Source: Calendula officinalis (lineage: Eukaryota; Streptophyta; Magnoliopsida; Asterales; Asteraceae). Taken from it: a stretch of DNA of 64,000 nucleotides. The notes under the pieces were generated by a model. The model was given only the letters and a program-made list of their open reading frames with translations, was not told where the DNA came from and ran no database searches. Positions 10,331 to 22,698 of this stretch are shown here, piece after piece. A program made the position numbers and the translations under genes. The stretch's first letter is position 1, and each line of letters begins with the position of its first letter. The DNA is taken from the NCBI GenBank assembly GCA_963853835.1, contig OY970825.1, positions 25,854,835 to 25,918,834 on the forward strand, given 5' to 3'.

Positions 10331-13300
10331 GGTATTACTCTTAATCATATTCGATAAATCATCACTACTTATATATATTATCTCAACAATGTTAACTTAC
10401 AATTAACTACATTTTGTATTAAAAATAAGTAATCAACCCTCCGCAGTTGTGATCAATTTAACTACAGAAGAATCTTCTCGAACGGATGCGGAAACACCGG
10501 AAAGGACTCGTTTAGGAATACTGCAAGGCCATCCTATAAATTTTTTACCCTTGTGCATGCCAGTGGAGTGATAGATATCACGCCACCAATTAATACCCCA
10601 TATCCAACAACATGCCGTTCTTCCGGTGCAAACAAAGAAAACGTGCCCCTATGTCGAAGTAATAAAAGAAATTATAATCAACGACTGAATGAGTCTGACA
10701 TGGGTCACGTGCACAACTATCCACGTACTCCAAGATCAACAGATTCTACAAATGCCAATCGTCAGCCCGATATGATGATTACCAGAGGCATTCGAGGTGA
10801 CGGCCTTACACTGCTGCCTTCATTTGATGCTGTCGTGACTCAATCGTCGCCCGTGCCCGACAACCAATCCTTCGATCCATACGATTTCATATACCACGGT
10901 CTCCCAACAAAACACCGTGTTTTAAAAGATCAACCCCCCGTGTGCGTACTGTGGCGCGGTCAGGATAAAGTTTGAGTTCCCCACTTTTTGTTGCATGAAG
11001 GGTAAAACCAAATTGCTATCCCCGACCATTCCTGAAGAACTATTTGACCTTTTTACATCAGGAAGTGAACTGAGCAAAGTGTTCATGCACAACATACGTG
11101 CATACAACACAAATTTCTCTTTCACATCTATGGGTGTCAATTTAGATAATTCGATGACAAATATGACATCTGGAGTGTATATGTTTCGTGCGCACGGAGG
11201 TATTTACCATAACATCGATCAGTTGGTTCCCAGGGAAGGAAAACCTAGGTACCTGCAATTGTACTTCTATGATCCCGACACAGAATTATCCCATAGGCTT
11301 GCATGGCCAAATCTTGAAAGACAGATTGTTCAAATTTTAACACATATTCTCATAACCAACCCTTACGTCACAACGTTTAGATCCCTAGCTGACCTAGGAC
11401 CGCTTGAAGAATACAAAGTATCCTTAAATGCATTTGTTGAACTCGACCAAAGGAACTACAACGTCCCCACCACATCTGAGGTTTGATATTCCTTTAATTG
11501 CATGCACCTCCATAACCCACACGATCCGCTATAACGGTTTTAATTTCTTCCATATGCAGGTTGCTGGTATTTGGGTTGAGGGCAACAACAATATTACTGC
11601 GTATAAGAGAAGTATTGTCGTGTGTGGGAGGTCTGATTACCCAACCCAGATTGAACTGTACGTTGCTTCCTACAACCCGTTGTCCTATGTGTTGTTCTTT
11701 CCAAACGGTGAGCCTGGATGGCACGACAGAATACCAAGGGAGGGCATACCAATAAGCGATATCACTGAGGACGCAACTAATATAGAGGAAGATATTGAAG
11801 GTACAAAAAACATCAAATGACATTTAATTTGCTCCTCCTTTGTATGAATATGCGTACACCTTACTATATGTTCGTAATGTAAATTAATTTGTTTCTTGTT
11901 AGATCCAAACGAAATGGCACCGGGCAGGAAGACTGTAAGCATGCGAGAGTACTACTGTTACAAGTTCCAGATCCGCTCTACTCCAAACTTGATTTTATTA
12001 GGTCGGCGACTTTTTCAACAGTTTGTCGTAGACACCTACATAAAGATAAAAACTTCACGCTTAACGTTTTGTGAGCTTAACCAAAGCAAGATTAGGGCAG
12101 ATTTATACCAAGGTATTGTCGACTGTGTCAATGCCGGTGAAGTCCAACCAAATAGAATTGGCCAATGAATTGTATTGCCCGCGTCATTCATTGGGGGTCC
12201 CCATGACTTGAAAAGACGTTATTTGGATGCCATGACGTTGGTACAGGAGGGCGGGAAGCCTGATATATTCCTTACTATGACATGTAATCCAAATTGGCCA
12301 GAAATCCAAAGTCTGCTATTGCCCGGGCAGACTGCACAAGACCGGCCAGACCTTGTTTCAAGAGTGTTCCGGGCGAAATTGGAGGATCTAAAGGTCCAAC
12401 TCTTCAAAAGGCATGTCATCGGTGTTGTGGCTTCATATGTATACGTAATAGAGTTTCAAAAGTGTGGCCTTCCTCACGCTCATTTCCTTCTTATAATGAC
12501 ATCAGATCACAAAATGACTAATCCAGATCATTATGATAAAATAGTGTGTTGTGAAATTCCAGACGCAACAAGGCATCCAGTAATGCACGAGCTGGTGAAA
12601 AAACATATGATTCATGGTCCGTGCGGGATCTTAAGATCAAGCAGCCCTTGTATGCAGGGTGACCCTAAACAATGTCGCTTCAAATATCCCCGGCAATTCA
12701 ACGACGCACCAACAAATGGGCATGACTCGTATCCATTATATCGAAGGAGAGACAATGGTATTAGCGTGGACGTGCGTAGAAAAACCCTTGACAATAGATG
12801 GGTCGTCCCTTACAACCCAAAGTTGTTGATGATGTTCAACTTTCACATCAACGTCGAGGTCTGTTCGAGTATAATCTCGGTGAAGTATGTTTTTAAGTAT
12901 GTCTAAAAGGGTCACGACAGACAAGCGGTCCATGTTGATCCTGAAAGTAATAACGTAGTCATTCACGAGATAAAGAGATTCCGGGATGCTCGTTATGTGT
13001 CTCCCCCCGAGGCAATTTAGAGGATTTATAGCTTCGGTCTTTCACAAATTAACCCATATGTAATGGCTCTGCAAATTCATCTCCCAAATAAACAAATGGT
13101 TAGATTTCGAGACAACGATAGAATGGGCGACGTTGTTGCCAGGGAAAGAGACAAGGCATCAATGCTTACAGTTTTTTTTTTGAGATGAATAGAATCAATA
13201 AAGACGCCATGGGTTTATTGTACAAGGACTTTCCCAGATACTTCACATGGAACAACATGTCACGGACCTGGAATACTAGACATAGAGGATTAATGATGGG

Positions 13301-13916
13301 AAGAATGGTTGCCGCTAACCCCGCTGAAGGAGAACGATTCTACCTGCGCCTACTCTTGTGCCATGTTTCTGGTCCTATGGGTTGGAATTGTCTCTATACT
13401 GTTGGGGATGTGTTGTACGAGACTTTTCGCGCAGCAATTCTCGCGAGAGGTTTAATTCAGGATGATAATAATATTTCGGCATGTCTTGCGGAGGGTTCTG
13501 TGTTTCAGTTTCCACCTGCTCTTAGGAGGTTATTTGCTACTATTTTGATATTCTGTGAGCCGGGGGATGTTCGGAAGTTGTGGGATGACCACTACGAATC
13601 ATTGTCGGAAGATTATAGACGACATTGCACAAATCTGGAGATCTCCCGCAACATGGTCCTTAAAGACATCAAAGTTTTTCTCCAGTCTATGGGTAAAGAT
13701 CTAGATGATTTTGATCTTCCTAAATTAAATACCGACACGAGTTTATCATCTGGGGTTGTTTGGGAATTACAAGAGGAGTACACCATAATTGTGGAAGAAG
13801 AAGACTTGATTGCTTCGGACTCACTAAATTCCGACCAGAGAGTCGCGTATGATGATATATTGAGGCATGTGGATAACAACATTCCCGGTGTCTTCTTTAT
13901 AGATGGGCCTGGCGGA

Positions 13917-14089
13917 TGTAAGATTCGTCCCACATTGGTTGGAGAGGGGAACTAAACACTCCTTATAAGGGTGTGGATACCTCTCTTAGCATGAGGCCTT
14001 TTGGGTGGAAGTGGTCCATACCAAGAACAAAACCGTGTGCTGGTGGGCAAAGCGGACAATATTGTGCTACGGGGTTCTGGGATGTTACA
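13917..14089 (+). repeat. TRIM LTR, copy 1 (173 bp)
   Basis: Begins TGTAAGATTCGTCCC and ends GGGATGTTACA. It carries a CCTTATAAGGGTGTGG promoter-like segment. It is followed by only six bases (AGTAAT) before the next LTR, so its internal region has been lost. Confidence 0.9.
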
Positions 14090-14095
14090 AGTAAT

Positions 14096-14268
14096 TGTAA
14101 GATTCGTCCCACATTGGTTGGAGAGGGGAACTAAACACTCCTTATAAGGGTGTGGATACCTCTCTTAGCATGAGGCCTTTTGGGTGGAAGTGGTCCATAC
14201 CAAGAACAAAACCGTGCGCCGGTGGGCAAAGCGGACAATATTGTGCTACGGGGTTCTGGGATGTTACA
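14096..14268 (+). repeat. TRIM LTR, copy 2 (173 bp)
   Basis: Nearly identical to copy 1. It is immediately followed by AG and a Met-tRNA-type primer-binding site, but the sequence after that site is gypsy-like rather than TRIM-like. Confidence 0.9.
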
Positions 14269-14270
14269 AG

Positions 14271-14283
14271 TTGGTATCAGAGC
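14271..14283 (+). promoter_or_regulatory. Primer-binding site (initiator Met-tRNA type)
   Basis: TTGGTATCAGAGC starts two bases after the LTR end. It matches the complement of the initiator Met-tRNA 3' end used by many plant LTR elements. The following CTCTGGCTTGAGAGAATTGG is unlike the TRIM internal region at 20989 onward. Confidence 0.85.
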
Positions 14284-17200
14284 TCTGGCTTGAGAGAATT
14301 GGGTTCACAAGGGGTGGATTCCAAACTCAAGTCGAAACATGAGTTTTCAAAATGAGTTTTAAAAAGTGTTTTTAAAATGAGTCCAAATCCAAATCGAGAA
14401 GCAGCGCATCACAACGACCTTATGTCTCTAGTACTTATTTATGAGTTATTTAGTTTATTAAAAACGTCGCGAGTGACATTGATTACTAAGAGAATAGAAT
14501 AAAATTAACTCGAGATGAGCGTGAATTGTACGACTATATATGTATATATACTATATGTACTGTTGTGAACTACTTGATTATGTGGATGGTATAAGGATGG
14601 GAGATCGTGGAATTTTTGAAACTGGCTCGAAACCATGACAAGGGTAGGTGCGGCTAATAATAGAGGGCCCCTATTATTATACGCACAGGACTCATGTCTA
14701 TGTTTCGAAAAGGATTCAAGGAGACCATTCGTCAAGCATCTAAGTATCATGAAAACCTTCAATTATTATATATAATAAATGATAATAAAATCACCAAAAG
14801 AGATTTATGAGAAAACAATGACACCAAATGAATAAGACACTCATCAAACGCGAATTGATAAAGAGTTATCAAAACATGTCAAGAGAGAGACTAATGAATC
14901 AAATTGAGCTGGATTCTTTAAATGATGTAATTGAGTTATTAATAAATCGAGATTTATGAGAAAATTTGATAAGAGATTATTGATTGATAATGAGTTACCG
15001 AAACAAATCAAGTGAAAGTTAGTTTAACCAAATTGGTGAAAATCACTAACGATAATTTGTTAACATTTAGTAATAACGAGATATATTAACTGGTTAAAAA
15101 TTAGAAGATAATGATTAAAAATGATTAAGAATAATTTAATTCGCATTATTGAGAAGTTATTGAAAATTACTAGAAATTAATAAAGCAAGAACGATTGGCA
15201 ATTATCTAAAACGAATTAAATAAAGAGATTATAAATTATGTATAATCATTAAATTGAGTAAAGGAGGAAAACAATAGTAAATGAACGAGATTTATATGAG
15301 TAAATGAGAATTAACGACTTGAAGGGTTAAATTGACTAATAAGAAATTTTTGTGGAGTGTATAAACATAATCCGAGGAGAAACCAAGGGTGATAATGATA
15401 TAAATGACGTTTAATGAGATCATGAGGGGTAATACGAATTGCGTAAAGTTTAATGAATTGAGAAATTTTATTGCGAAACTATATAGATTTAATTTTTCAT
15501 TAAGAGAAATCATCGAGAATGCGAAATAATGGATACAATTTATTGAGTAAGGGATAAAATTTTGACAAAGTTAATAAAAGTTGCAAAAATTTAAGCAACT
15601 TTAATTGAACAAGATGAGGAACCCAAAACGAGTTATTTAACGAGTTAAGCGGCGAGAGAAAATTTACGTGATGTGTTCACTACGAATGAAATGAGAAATC
15701 TATTCAATGACAAAATTGTTATATGGTAATAATAATACCAAACACGCTATGAGTAAGCCAAAAATGGGAATTTAATACTCAGATTTGAACAAGAAATAAT
15801 CGTGAATGCGTAACGCGAAATAAAGTTGTGGTGCTATTAAATGTAACGAGCTTGACTTGTGAGGAATCATAAAATGACTCATTAATAATGAGACTAAAAA
15901 AATAAAATTGATGAGTTATAATGGAGAAAATCTAATAAGGATGTGAGAATCCATGAGAAGCTTAATGAGAAAGCTGACACCTAATATGAGCAATGGATAA
16001 TTTTTATAAAGTGATAAAAAGTAAATGAGTACGGGTGTGAGAGGGGCCTAAAGAGTACAGGCCGGGACCGGCCCACACCTGTGCATAAGAGTTTAATTAT
16101 CGAGTAATCAAATTAACCTTAAAATATGAGATTTTGAGTGCCACTTCCAAACTCGGGGACGAGTTTTCTCCAAGTGGAGTTGAGTGGTGGTAAAAGAGAA
16201 AACTACCAATATTAAGAGTGCAAATAGAGAATAATTATAAAGTCGTGGATTATTAAATTCTTATTATTGAACTAATGGAGATTAATAAATCGAGCTAAGT
16301 GAAAATAATAATAATAATAATAATAATAATAAAGTTTTTAAGGAGTAAATTAAAAGAATTACCAAGAGAAAATGTTGTTATGTGTTATTATGAGCATATG
16401 TGTGCATATAACTGGCTAAAAAATTATAAGAGTGATTAATTAACCGAGAAATTATTCCGATGGGAATATAATGAGATAAAAAGAGATTATTAAAACATGA
16501 GAAATTATTATGAAATATTCAAGTCAAGTTAAATGAGAAAAACATGACTATTAGAAGTTATTAGTCCAGTTAAGAAATTTTTAAGCCAAACTATTGTGTT
16601 GAATAATATATATATACATGTGACTAGGGTATTTATAATAATAATGAGGAATAATTAACTTCATGTGGTGGTATAATTATCAAGTGGTGAGAAATTCATA
16701 AATCGAGGGTAATGGTTCAAATGAGAAGTGGCAAGTATATGATCATATAAATGACGAGAAATTATAAAATTCGAGTAATGAGAATGTTATCAATGAGTCG
16801 GTCATGGAAGATCACCATAATAAATTATGAGGAAGATTTATTATTACCGAGAAACTACCGAACTGTAAGAAACTAATAAATCGAGTTAAACGAATAAATT
16901 ATTAAAATGAACCAAATGATAAAACTTTATTTATAATATATATACATGATCAAGAATAGTTATTGAAATGAGCAACTGAGAAAAATACAAGTGTATTAGA
17001 CAATAAAAGTTTATGAATGTCTAAAGCTAGAAGAAGCTAAAAATACAGAGTAATGAGGAAACGTTTTATGAATAGCGACAAAATAATTGAGTAATCCAGT
17101 TCATGAGAGATAACGAACGAGTGAATGAATTGAGCAAAAAGAAATCATTTAATTGAAGCGTTAAAACGTAAGATATAATGAGATTTACGAGTGGGCATAT

Positions 17201-18339
17201 TGCCGAAATAATGAAGAGACCAGTTAAAGGAGAACAAAGTGAGAAAATGATTGACGAGCCAAATGATAAAATCATCAAAATGAGTTGAGCGAGTAATATT
17301 AAAAAAAAAGCTAACGGGGAATTGTTAAATACTAGTTAACATGAGAACTAATAATGCGGCCTAAAAGAGAAATTATATATTCTTGTAGCCTAATAATTAA
17401 ATTTGATCACGCAAGTGAGCGCAAAGAGTGAGAAAATGGGCATTTTGTGCGACTTGTGATAAGTTGTTAAGCGAGATTTGAGTTAAATAAATAAAATAGC
17501 TTGCGATGAGTTAAAAGCAAGTTGTAGAAATTTGAGATGAATGCATTATGAGTATATGCAAATTGAGTAAAAGACATGAGTCGCCTACTATATGAGATTA
17601 TTGTGTGATAAAAACATTTCTTGAGAATATTGTGCTTATTTGTGTATCGTTCGATAGTGGTGTGAATCACTAAATTGTTTCTTATGTCTTAAACAAACTG
17701 GTGTCCTATCGAGTAGAGGACCTCGAAATGCCATTTATTAGTAGAGATTGCAAATAATAAGATTTTGTTGGTAGATAAAATGTAAAATTGTTGGAACTGT
17801 GTGGGAAGGTTTTTTTTCTCATAAAAATTATTCTTATCACCGTGAGAGGGCCGAGTATGATTGCAAGCACAAGCCGAGATCATCTGTCGCCACAAACCAA
17901 ACCGTAACAGATCTTCAAGTGGAGTTGAATCAGAGATTCAACGCAACGTTAATCGTTGGGTGCAGCAACTGTGTTCGACTACGAGAGCAAGAAGACGCCT
18001 TCAACAGAGTATCGTGGATATTTTTGTACTTCTATCGTCATCCTTTTCTTGTTGAGTTAAACCGAGTTCCATAGAAAACATTCCAATCCCGAACCCTTAT
18101 TATTTTGCGCCGTTAGAGACGGAAGATTGTACGAGCAGTTGCAAGAACTGGAGTTATTCTGATCGCGTAGGTCACCCTGAAGAATTTCCTTTTCATTCTT
18201 AATCTTATTGTTTTTTTTTCTTTCCTCTTTTGCGGGCGTGTATCGTTAGCAAGCCCGAGTCTGAGATTGCCAGATCGCCACCCTGAGTTCTTTTGAGTCA
18301 TGACTTCGGGGACGAAGTCTATTTCAAGTGGAGTTGAGT
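14284..18339 (+). other. Non-coding internal region of the LARD-like element
   Basis: About 4 kb with no gag, protease, RT, integrase or RNase H frame in any direction. It is dominated by purine-rich words such as GAGAAATTA and ATAAATCGAG. An AAT microsatellite lies at about 16306-16332. The last 40 bp (GGGGACGAAGTCTATTTC, AAGTGGAGTTGAG) form the polypurine-type border of the following LTR. A near copy of this border, TCGGGGACGAGTTTTCTCC then AAGTGGAGTTGAG, lies at about 16154-16190 but is not followed by an LTR start. Confidence 0.7.
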
Positions 18340-20975
18340 TGTAACGCTCTGAAATTTTAATAATCAAAATAATATTAATTTAATTGTCATATTTAATTTT
18401 AACAGGAATAATTAGTAAATTAATTTTAATGAAGTTAGACGGTTCGTTCATTTAGACGACCTGTAACTAGACAGTTCGTTTTAAGTGGACGTTATTATTC
18501 GTGAGTGCGTCTTGGGTTTTAATACGGCTCTTAAAGCAAGAGGCAGGTCAACTAAATTTATTAATAACATAAGTGGCAAAGTTTTTAGTTAAACTTTTAA
18601 TAAATAGTATTAGGCGGTTTATAATATAATTAAATAGTTCGTGTTGAGTTTTGACCGGTTAGTTGATCGTAAAAGTTTAGCAATATTCTTTTGAGTTGGG
18701 TCGGCCAAAAGCCAAGACCCCAGACTTTATTTGTTTCGGGCTTGTGTGTGGGCTCAGTTAAGTAACTTGTAATATACCTTAAACCCATTGAATTCCTAAA
18801 AAAATAAACCCTATGTCTTTCTCTGGTGTTGCGGCCGTATATCGAAAAGAGGAGTCCCTGCGTTTTTCTTGTCATTCAGGCGAACAATGTTGAGTGGAAA
18901 GGAGCGATGAAGTTTAATTTTGTTACAATATTGGTTGGTGTACGTGGAGGTCTCTATGTGAAACAAAAGATTTAAAAGGGAAGCAGTGGAGGGCACGTGT
19001 AAATCTTGGTAGGGGTGAGGATTGTTATCAACTGTGACGGTGGCTAGGGACTTTTGTTTTGCGGCAACAATTAGAGAAATTATTATTGACGTGGAGTCTT
19101 TATCCCAAGCATGTTTATATGAGGTGGTGGTGTTGTATAATTATTGGTGATGTCGACAAGGATTTTTGGGGAAAACAAACAAGTGAAGTTTTGTTTTAAT
19201 TGGCTTGTTTATCAGACCATTTTGGTTTGGAAAGGGAGATTTTTGGTATGCCATGCGCCAGCCCCACTCCGCTAGTTTGTTGTCTCGGTGCAGCCAATAA
19301 ACAACTGATCGGGTATTGATCATTGTGTTGGCCTTGCGATCGTTGTGCTCTCGGGTTTGATTCGTAGGGTATAACCTTTATCCCTTTTCATTCGTATTAT
19401 CTTTATTCCTTTCGGGTTCAAACTATCATCTGTGTGTAGGATTCCAAGGTTGTATGGATGTGATCGAGCCATAAAGGGTCGGGTTTTGGTCAGTGTTTCG
19501 TGTCGGGTGAAGGTTCCAGTTAAAACCTTTTGCTAAATGATCTAACCTTTTTATTGATCGAGAAAACTAGAAACCGAACCTTTAGGTTCTTGGTTTCCTA
19601 AACTGAATAGTGTTCTTAAATAAACTAATTAGATTATATAAAAATAGGTTTCTGTGATAATAAGAGATTTTGAGGCTGTCGGGTGTCTCGGGAATGAGTG
19701 GGTTGATGTCGGGTTTCAAAATGAGTTTTAAACACAATGCTGAAATTTGGTCAGAATGTATAGTCTATGTTCGAGTCCGTTTTTAATACACTTAAAATAT
19801 GTTTTTAGTTTTTTGGCCCCTGATGATCTCTAGTTTTCTGAGTCCTCTTTCCGTTTCCACTGACGGCTCGTTAATCTGAATTGTTGTTTAAAAGATATCG
19901 ATGATTTTGTAAACCATCGCATAATAGTTTTCGGTTCAACTATTCTGTTTTGTGAGCCGCTTTTGAGACCCTTAGAGTCGGAATTTGGGCAGGAGCCACT
20001 TGACAATGTTTTGTAGTATTTTGAGTCTAGTTTTCGTGATTAAAATATGGGGAAAATCTAATGAACGGTTTGGGAGTTATGACCGTTCCCGTGAGAGTGC
20101 TGAGTGCTGTTTAGTTTCTGCTGAAACTACCTTTGAGTCTAATCCTAATCCGAGCTTCATTGTGCTATGTAGGACCTCTTAGGACTTGATTAGAGACACT
20201 CTTCTGCACCGAGGATATTTAGGAGCATACGTCTATTCGAGGTGGGTAATCTCACTATAAACTTGTACTTACTTTCGATTCATGATTATGTGCTATGTGT
20301 TGTGAATTGTCTTGTTGACTGAGCTTGAGTATTGATTGTGTGATTTATTTGAGTTATCTGGAGACTGAGTTATCTGAGTTGTGAGTTCTTGAGTTAAAAC
20401 ATTAAACATAATATACTTGACTTGACACCGAATAGTGGCACCGAAGAGTACTGGTGCCAGACGTTTTGACTCAACACCGAAGGATACAGGTGTTGAGCCT
20501 TGAGTTGTGTGAGGCGGGTCGAGGTTGATCTCTCGTCCCAAGTCACACTAGCGCGCTATATAAATTAAAATCTGAGAAATAAATTTGAGTAATTGAGAAT
20601 TGAGTAGAGTCTTTAGGGATCACTTATGTGGTGTGGATTGTTTGTATGTGTATGTTTATCGTGTTGATTATTCACTCAGCGGTGGCTGACCCAAACACTC
20701 CCTCCCATTTTGCAGGTACTAGCAAAGGCAAAGAGAAGGTCAATGGTTGATGAGTTGCGTTTCTATTTTTATATTTATAGATTTGAATTAAAACATTTAT
20801 TTTGAGTCAAACATGTTTTGTTTTAAAACCTTTAATTATTCCGCATTTAAAACACGAGACGGTTTTATATTCTTATTTATGAGTTGGGACCTTTGTGTTA
20901 CTTGTACCTTTGGGGAAAATGTATTATTTTATTGATTAAAATTTTTAAATTTTCCCAAATTTTTGGGTTGTTACA
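18340..20975 (+). repeat. Gypsy-type LTR (2636 bp), sister of the solo LTR
   Basis: Starts TGTAACGCTCTG and ends GGGTTGTTACA, with the same block order as the solo LTR at 5983-8518. Its U3 region carries hairpins at 20436-20459 and 20470-20497, then the GCGCGCTATATAAATT core at 20551-20566. It is the only gypsy LTR in the compound element. Its partner position on the left is occupied by a TRIM LTR. Confidence 0.85.
20436..20497 (+). repeat. Two U3 hairpins with related loops
   Basis: TGGCACC / GGTGCCA encloses the 10-nt loop GAAGAGTACT. CTCAACACC / GGTGTTGAG encloses the 10-nt loop GAAGGATACA. The loops are alike while the stems differ beyond the loop-proximal ACC/GGT. They lie about 60 bp upstream of the LTR TATA box. 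Confidence 0.75.
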
Positions 20976-21048
20976 AGTTGGTATCAGAGCCAGACCCGGA
21001 CCGATGTGCACAACGGGGGTGTTGTGTCCCAAGGGGGGGGGGGAGAAT
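20976..21048 (+). other. TRIM internal segment: PBS to polypurine tract
   Basis: It starts AGTTGGTATCAGAGCC (primer-binding site) and ends with AA, eleven Gs and GAGAAT immediately before the third LTR. This 73-bp piece is the whole TRIM interior. It now follows a gypsy LTR instead of its own LTR. Confidence 0.8.
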
Positions 21049-21220
21049 TGTAAGATTCGTCCCACATTGGTTGGAGAGGAGAACTAAACACTCCTTATAA
21101 GGGTGTGGATACCTCTCTTAGCATGAGGCCTTTTGGGTGGAAGTGGTCCATACCAAGAACAAACCGTGCGCCGGTGGGCAAAGCTGACAATATTGTGCTA
21201 CGGGGTTCTGGGATGTTACA
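21049..21220 (+). repeat. TRIM LTR, copy 3 (172 bp)
   Basis: Matches copies 1 and 2 with a few substitutions and one fewer A in the AACAAAACCG tract. Its right end abuts the second GCGGA target duplication. Confidence 0.9.
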
Positions 21221-22698
21221 GCGGAACAGGAAAAACTTTTCTGTATAAAGCTCTCCTTGCAAAGGTCCGTTCTCGTGGTTTCATTGCACTCGCGACAGCT
21301 TCGTCTGGCGCGACAGCCAATAACATGCCGGGCGGTAGAACTGCTCACTCCCGCTTCAAGATTCCAATAAATCTTGAAAACAACTCACTTTGTAGCTTTG
21401 CTTCTTACAGCAGCAAAGCTAATCATATGGGACGAGGCTTCCATGGCTAAGAGGCAGGCTGTGGAGGCATTAGATCGATCATTGCAAGACATCACGGGGA
21501 GGAGAGTCCCTTTCGGCGGTAAAGTTATGGTGTTGGGAGGCGACTTTAGGCAAGTCTTGCCAGTTGTTAGACGTGGAACGCGAGCCCAAATTGTAGAGTC
21601 CAGCCTAAGAATGTCACCGCTGTGGTCTGTCATTAAAAAGATGAGGCTGACTATCAATATGAGAGCGCGAACGGATCCATGGTTTTCCGACTTTCTTTTA
21701 CGAGTGAGGGATGGGGACGAAGAATATAGATGAAAAGTATATTCGCATCCCAGACGGCATGGCCATTCCGTACATTGATAATGAGGCTTCCAAGGAAGAG
21801 TTGATTAATTCGATATTTCTTTCTATGGACGTCAATGGAAGATCAGCTGATTATATCATTTCTAGGGCAATATTATCGACAAAAAACGACCATGTTGATG
21901 AACTTAACGATAAGTTGATCAACAGATTTTTTGGTGAAGAGAAAACGTATTATAGTTTCGATGAAGCAGACGACGATAGAAACGGCTTATATCCTATGGA
22001 ATTCTTAAACTCGCTTAGTGTGAGTGGTCTGCCGCCTCATGTTCTCCGGCTCAAAATTGGGTGTCCGATTATACTTTTACGGAATCTCGATCCCTCGCAT
22101 GGATTATGTAATGGCATGAGACTTATATGCAGAAAGTTTGAGCCAAATCTGATTGATGCAGAAATAGCTGTTGGTCAGCATGCTGGAAAAAGGGTTTTCT
22201 TGCCAAGAATACCTCTATGTCCGTCTGAATCCGACATGTTTCCTTTCAAGTTGAAAAGAAAACTGTTTCCGGTTCGGCTGAGCTTCGCTATGACAATCAA
22301 CAAAGCCAGGGACAAACAATTCCAAACGTCGGCGTTTATCTTCCGGAATCCGTGTTCTCGCATGGGCAACTTTACGTTGCCTTGTCAAGAGGAATTTCAC
22401 GGCTGACGACAAAAGTATTGGTAACTCCAGCAAAACAATTTAATGTTGACGGCGTTTACACAGCAAATGTGGTGTATCGAGAGGTCTTACATGATGGATA
22501 ATATACGTGATAATTCTTCCCCATGTATGACTTTTTTTTTTTCAAAACATGTAATTTTACAAATTTTAAACGCCGATAAGTTTTCAATGTAGTTTTATAC
22601 ATATTTCATTCCCAACTATCAGTCATTTGTATAATAATCGTTATACAAAAACATGTACACGAACACCATCAACATCGTCGCGGAATAGATGTATCAGT

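Larger units (their letters stand above)
13917..21220 (+). mobile_element. Compound LTR element: TRIM ends with an embedded gypsy/LARD unit
   Basis: The unit is flanked by a perfect 5-bp duplication GCGGA (13912-13916 and 21221-21225), and removing it restores a GPGGTGKT Walker A motif. The outer parts are three copies of a 172-173 bp LTR beginning TGTAAGATTCGTCCCACATT. The inner part (14269-20975) is a non-coding 4.07-kb internal region followed by one 2636-bp gypsy-type LTR. A second primer-binding site and a G11 polypurine tract come after it. The short LTRs and 73-bp TRIM internal segment (20976-21048) have the size and PBS/PPT layout of terminal-repeat retrotransposons in miniature. No gag or pol frame is seen anywhere, so both partners are non-autonomous. 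Confidence 0.85.
10553..22501 (+). pseudogene. Helitron RepHel (Rep endonuclease plus SF1 helicase), broken
   Basis: This replication initiator/helicase drives rolling-circle Helitron transposition. In order I see: a Ser/Pro-rich N-terminus; a CAYCGA zinc motif (about 10938) with a one-base shift in the C6 run just before it; a Helitron-like N domain (FMHNIRAYNTNFSFTSMG); a HUH Rep core GLPHAHFLL near 12467-12493; the two-tyrosine stretch KYVFKYV at 12883-12903; and then the helicase. Walker A is split at 13917 by a 7.3-kb LTR element. After 21221 come LIIWDEASM (motif II), GGDFRQVLPV (motif III), and near the end GVYLPESVFSHGQLYVALSR. Introns are visible at about 11481-11558 and 11801-11901. 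Lesions are stops at 12166 (TGA), 12904 (TAA) and 13018 (TAG), a shift in the T10 run at 13172-13181, and shifts near 21395 and 21715. The final TAA is at 22499. Confidence 0.88.

Noticed and set aside
13917..14089. Cassandra-type TRIM carrying 5S rRNA sequence
   Set aside because: I looked for 5S internal promoter motifs in the LTR and saw none.
17797..18060. Captured host gene fragment in the LARD interior
   Set aside because: The GC-richer frames here resemble no protein I recognise and no splice structure is visible.
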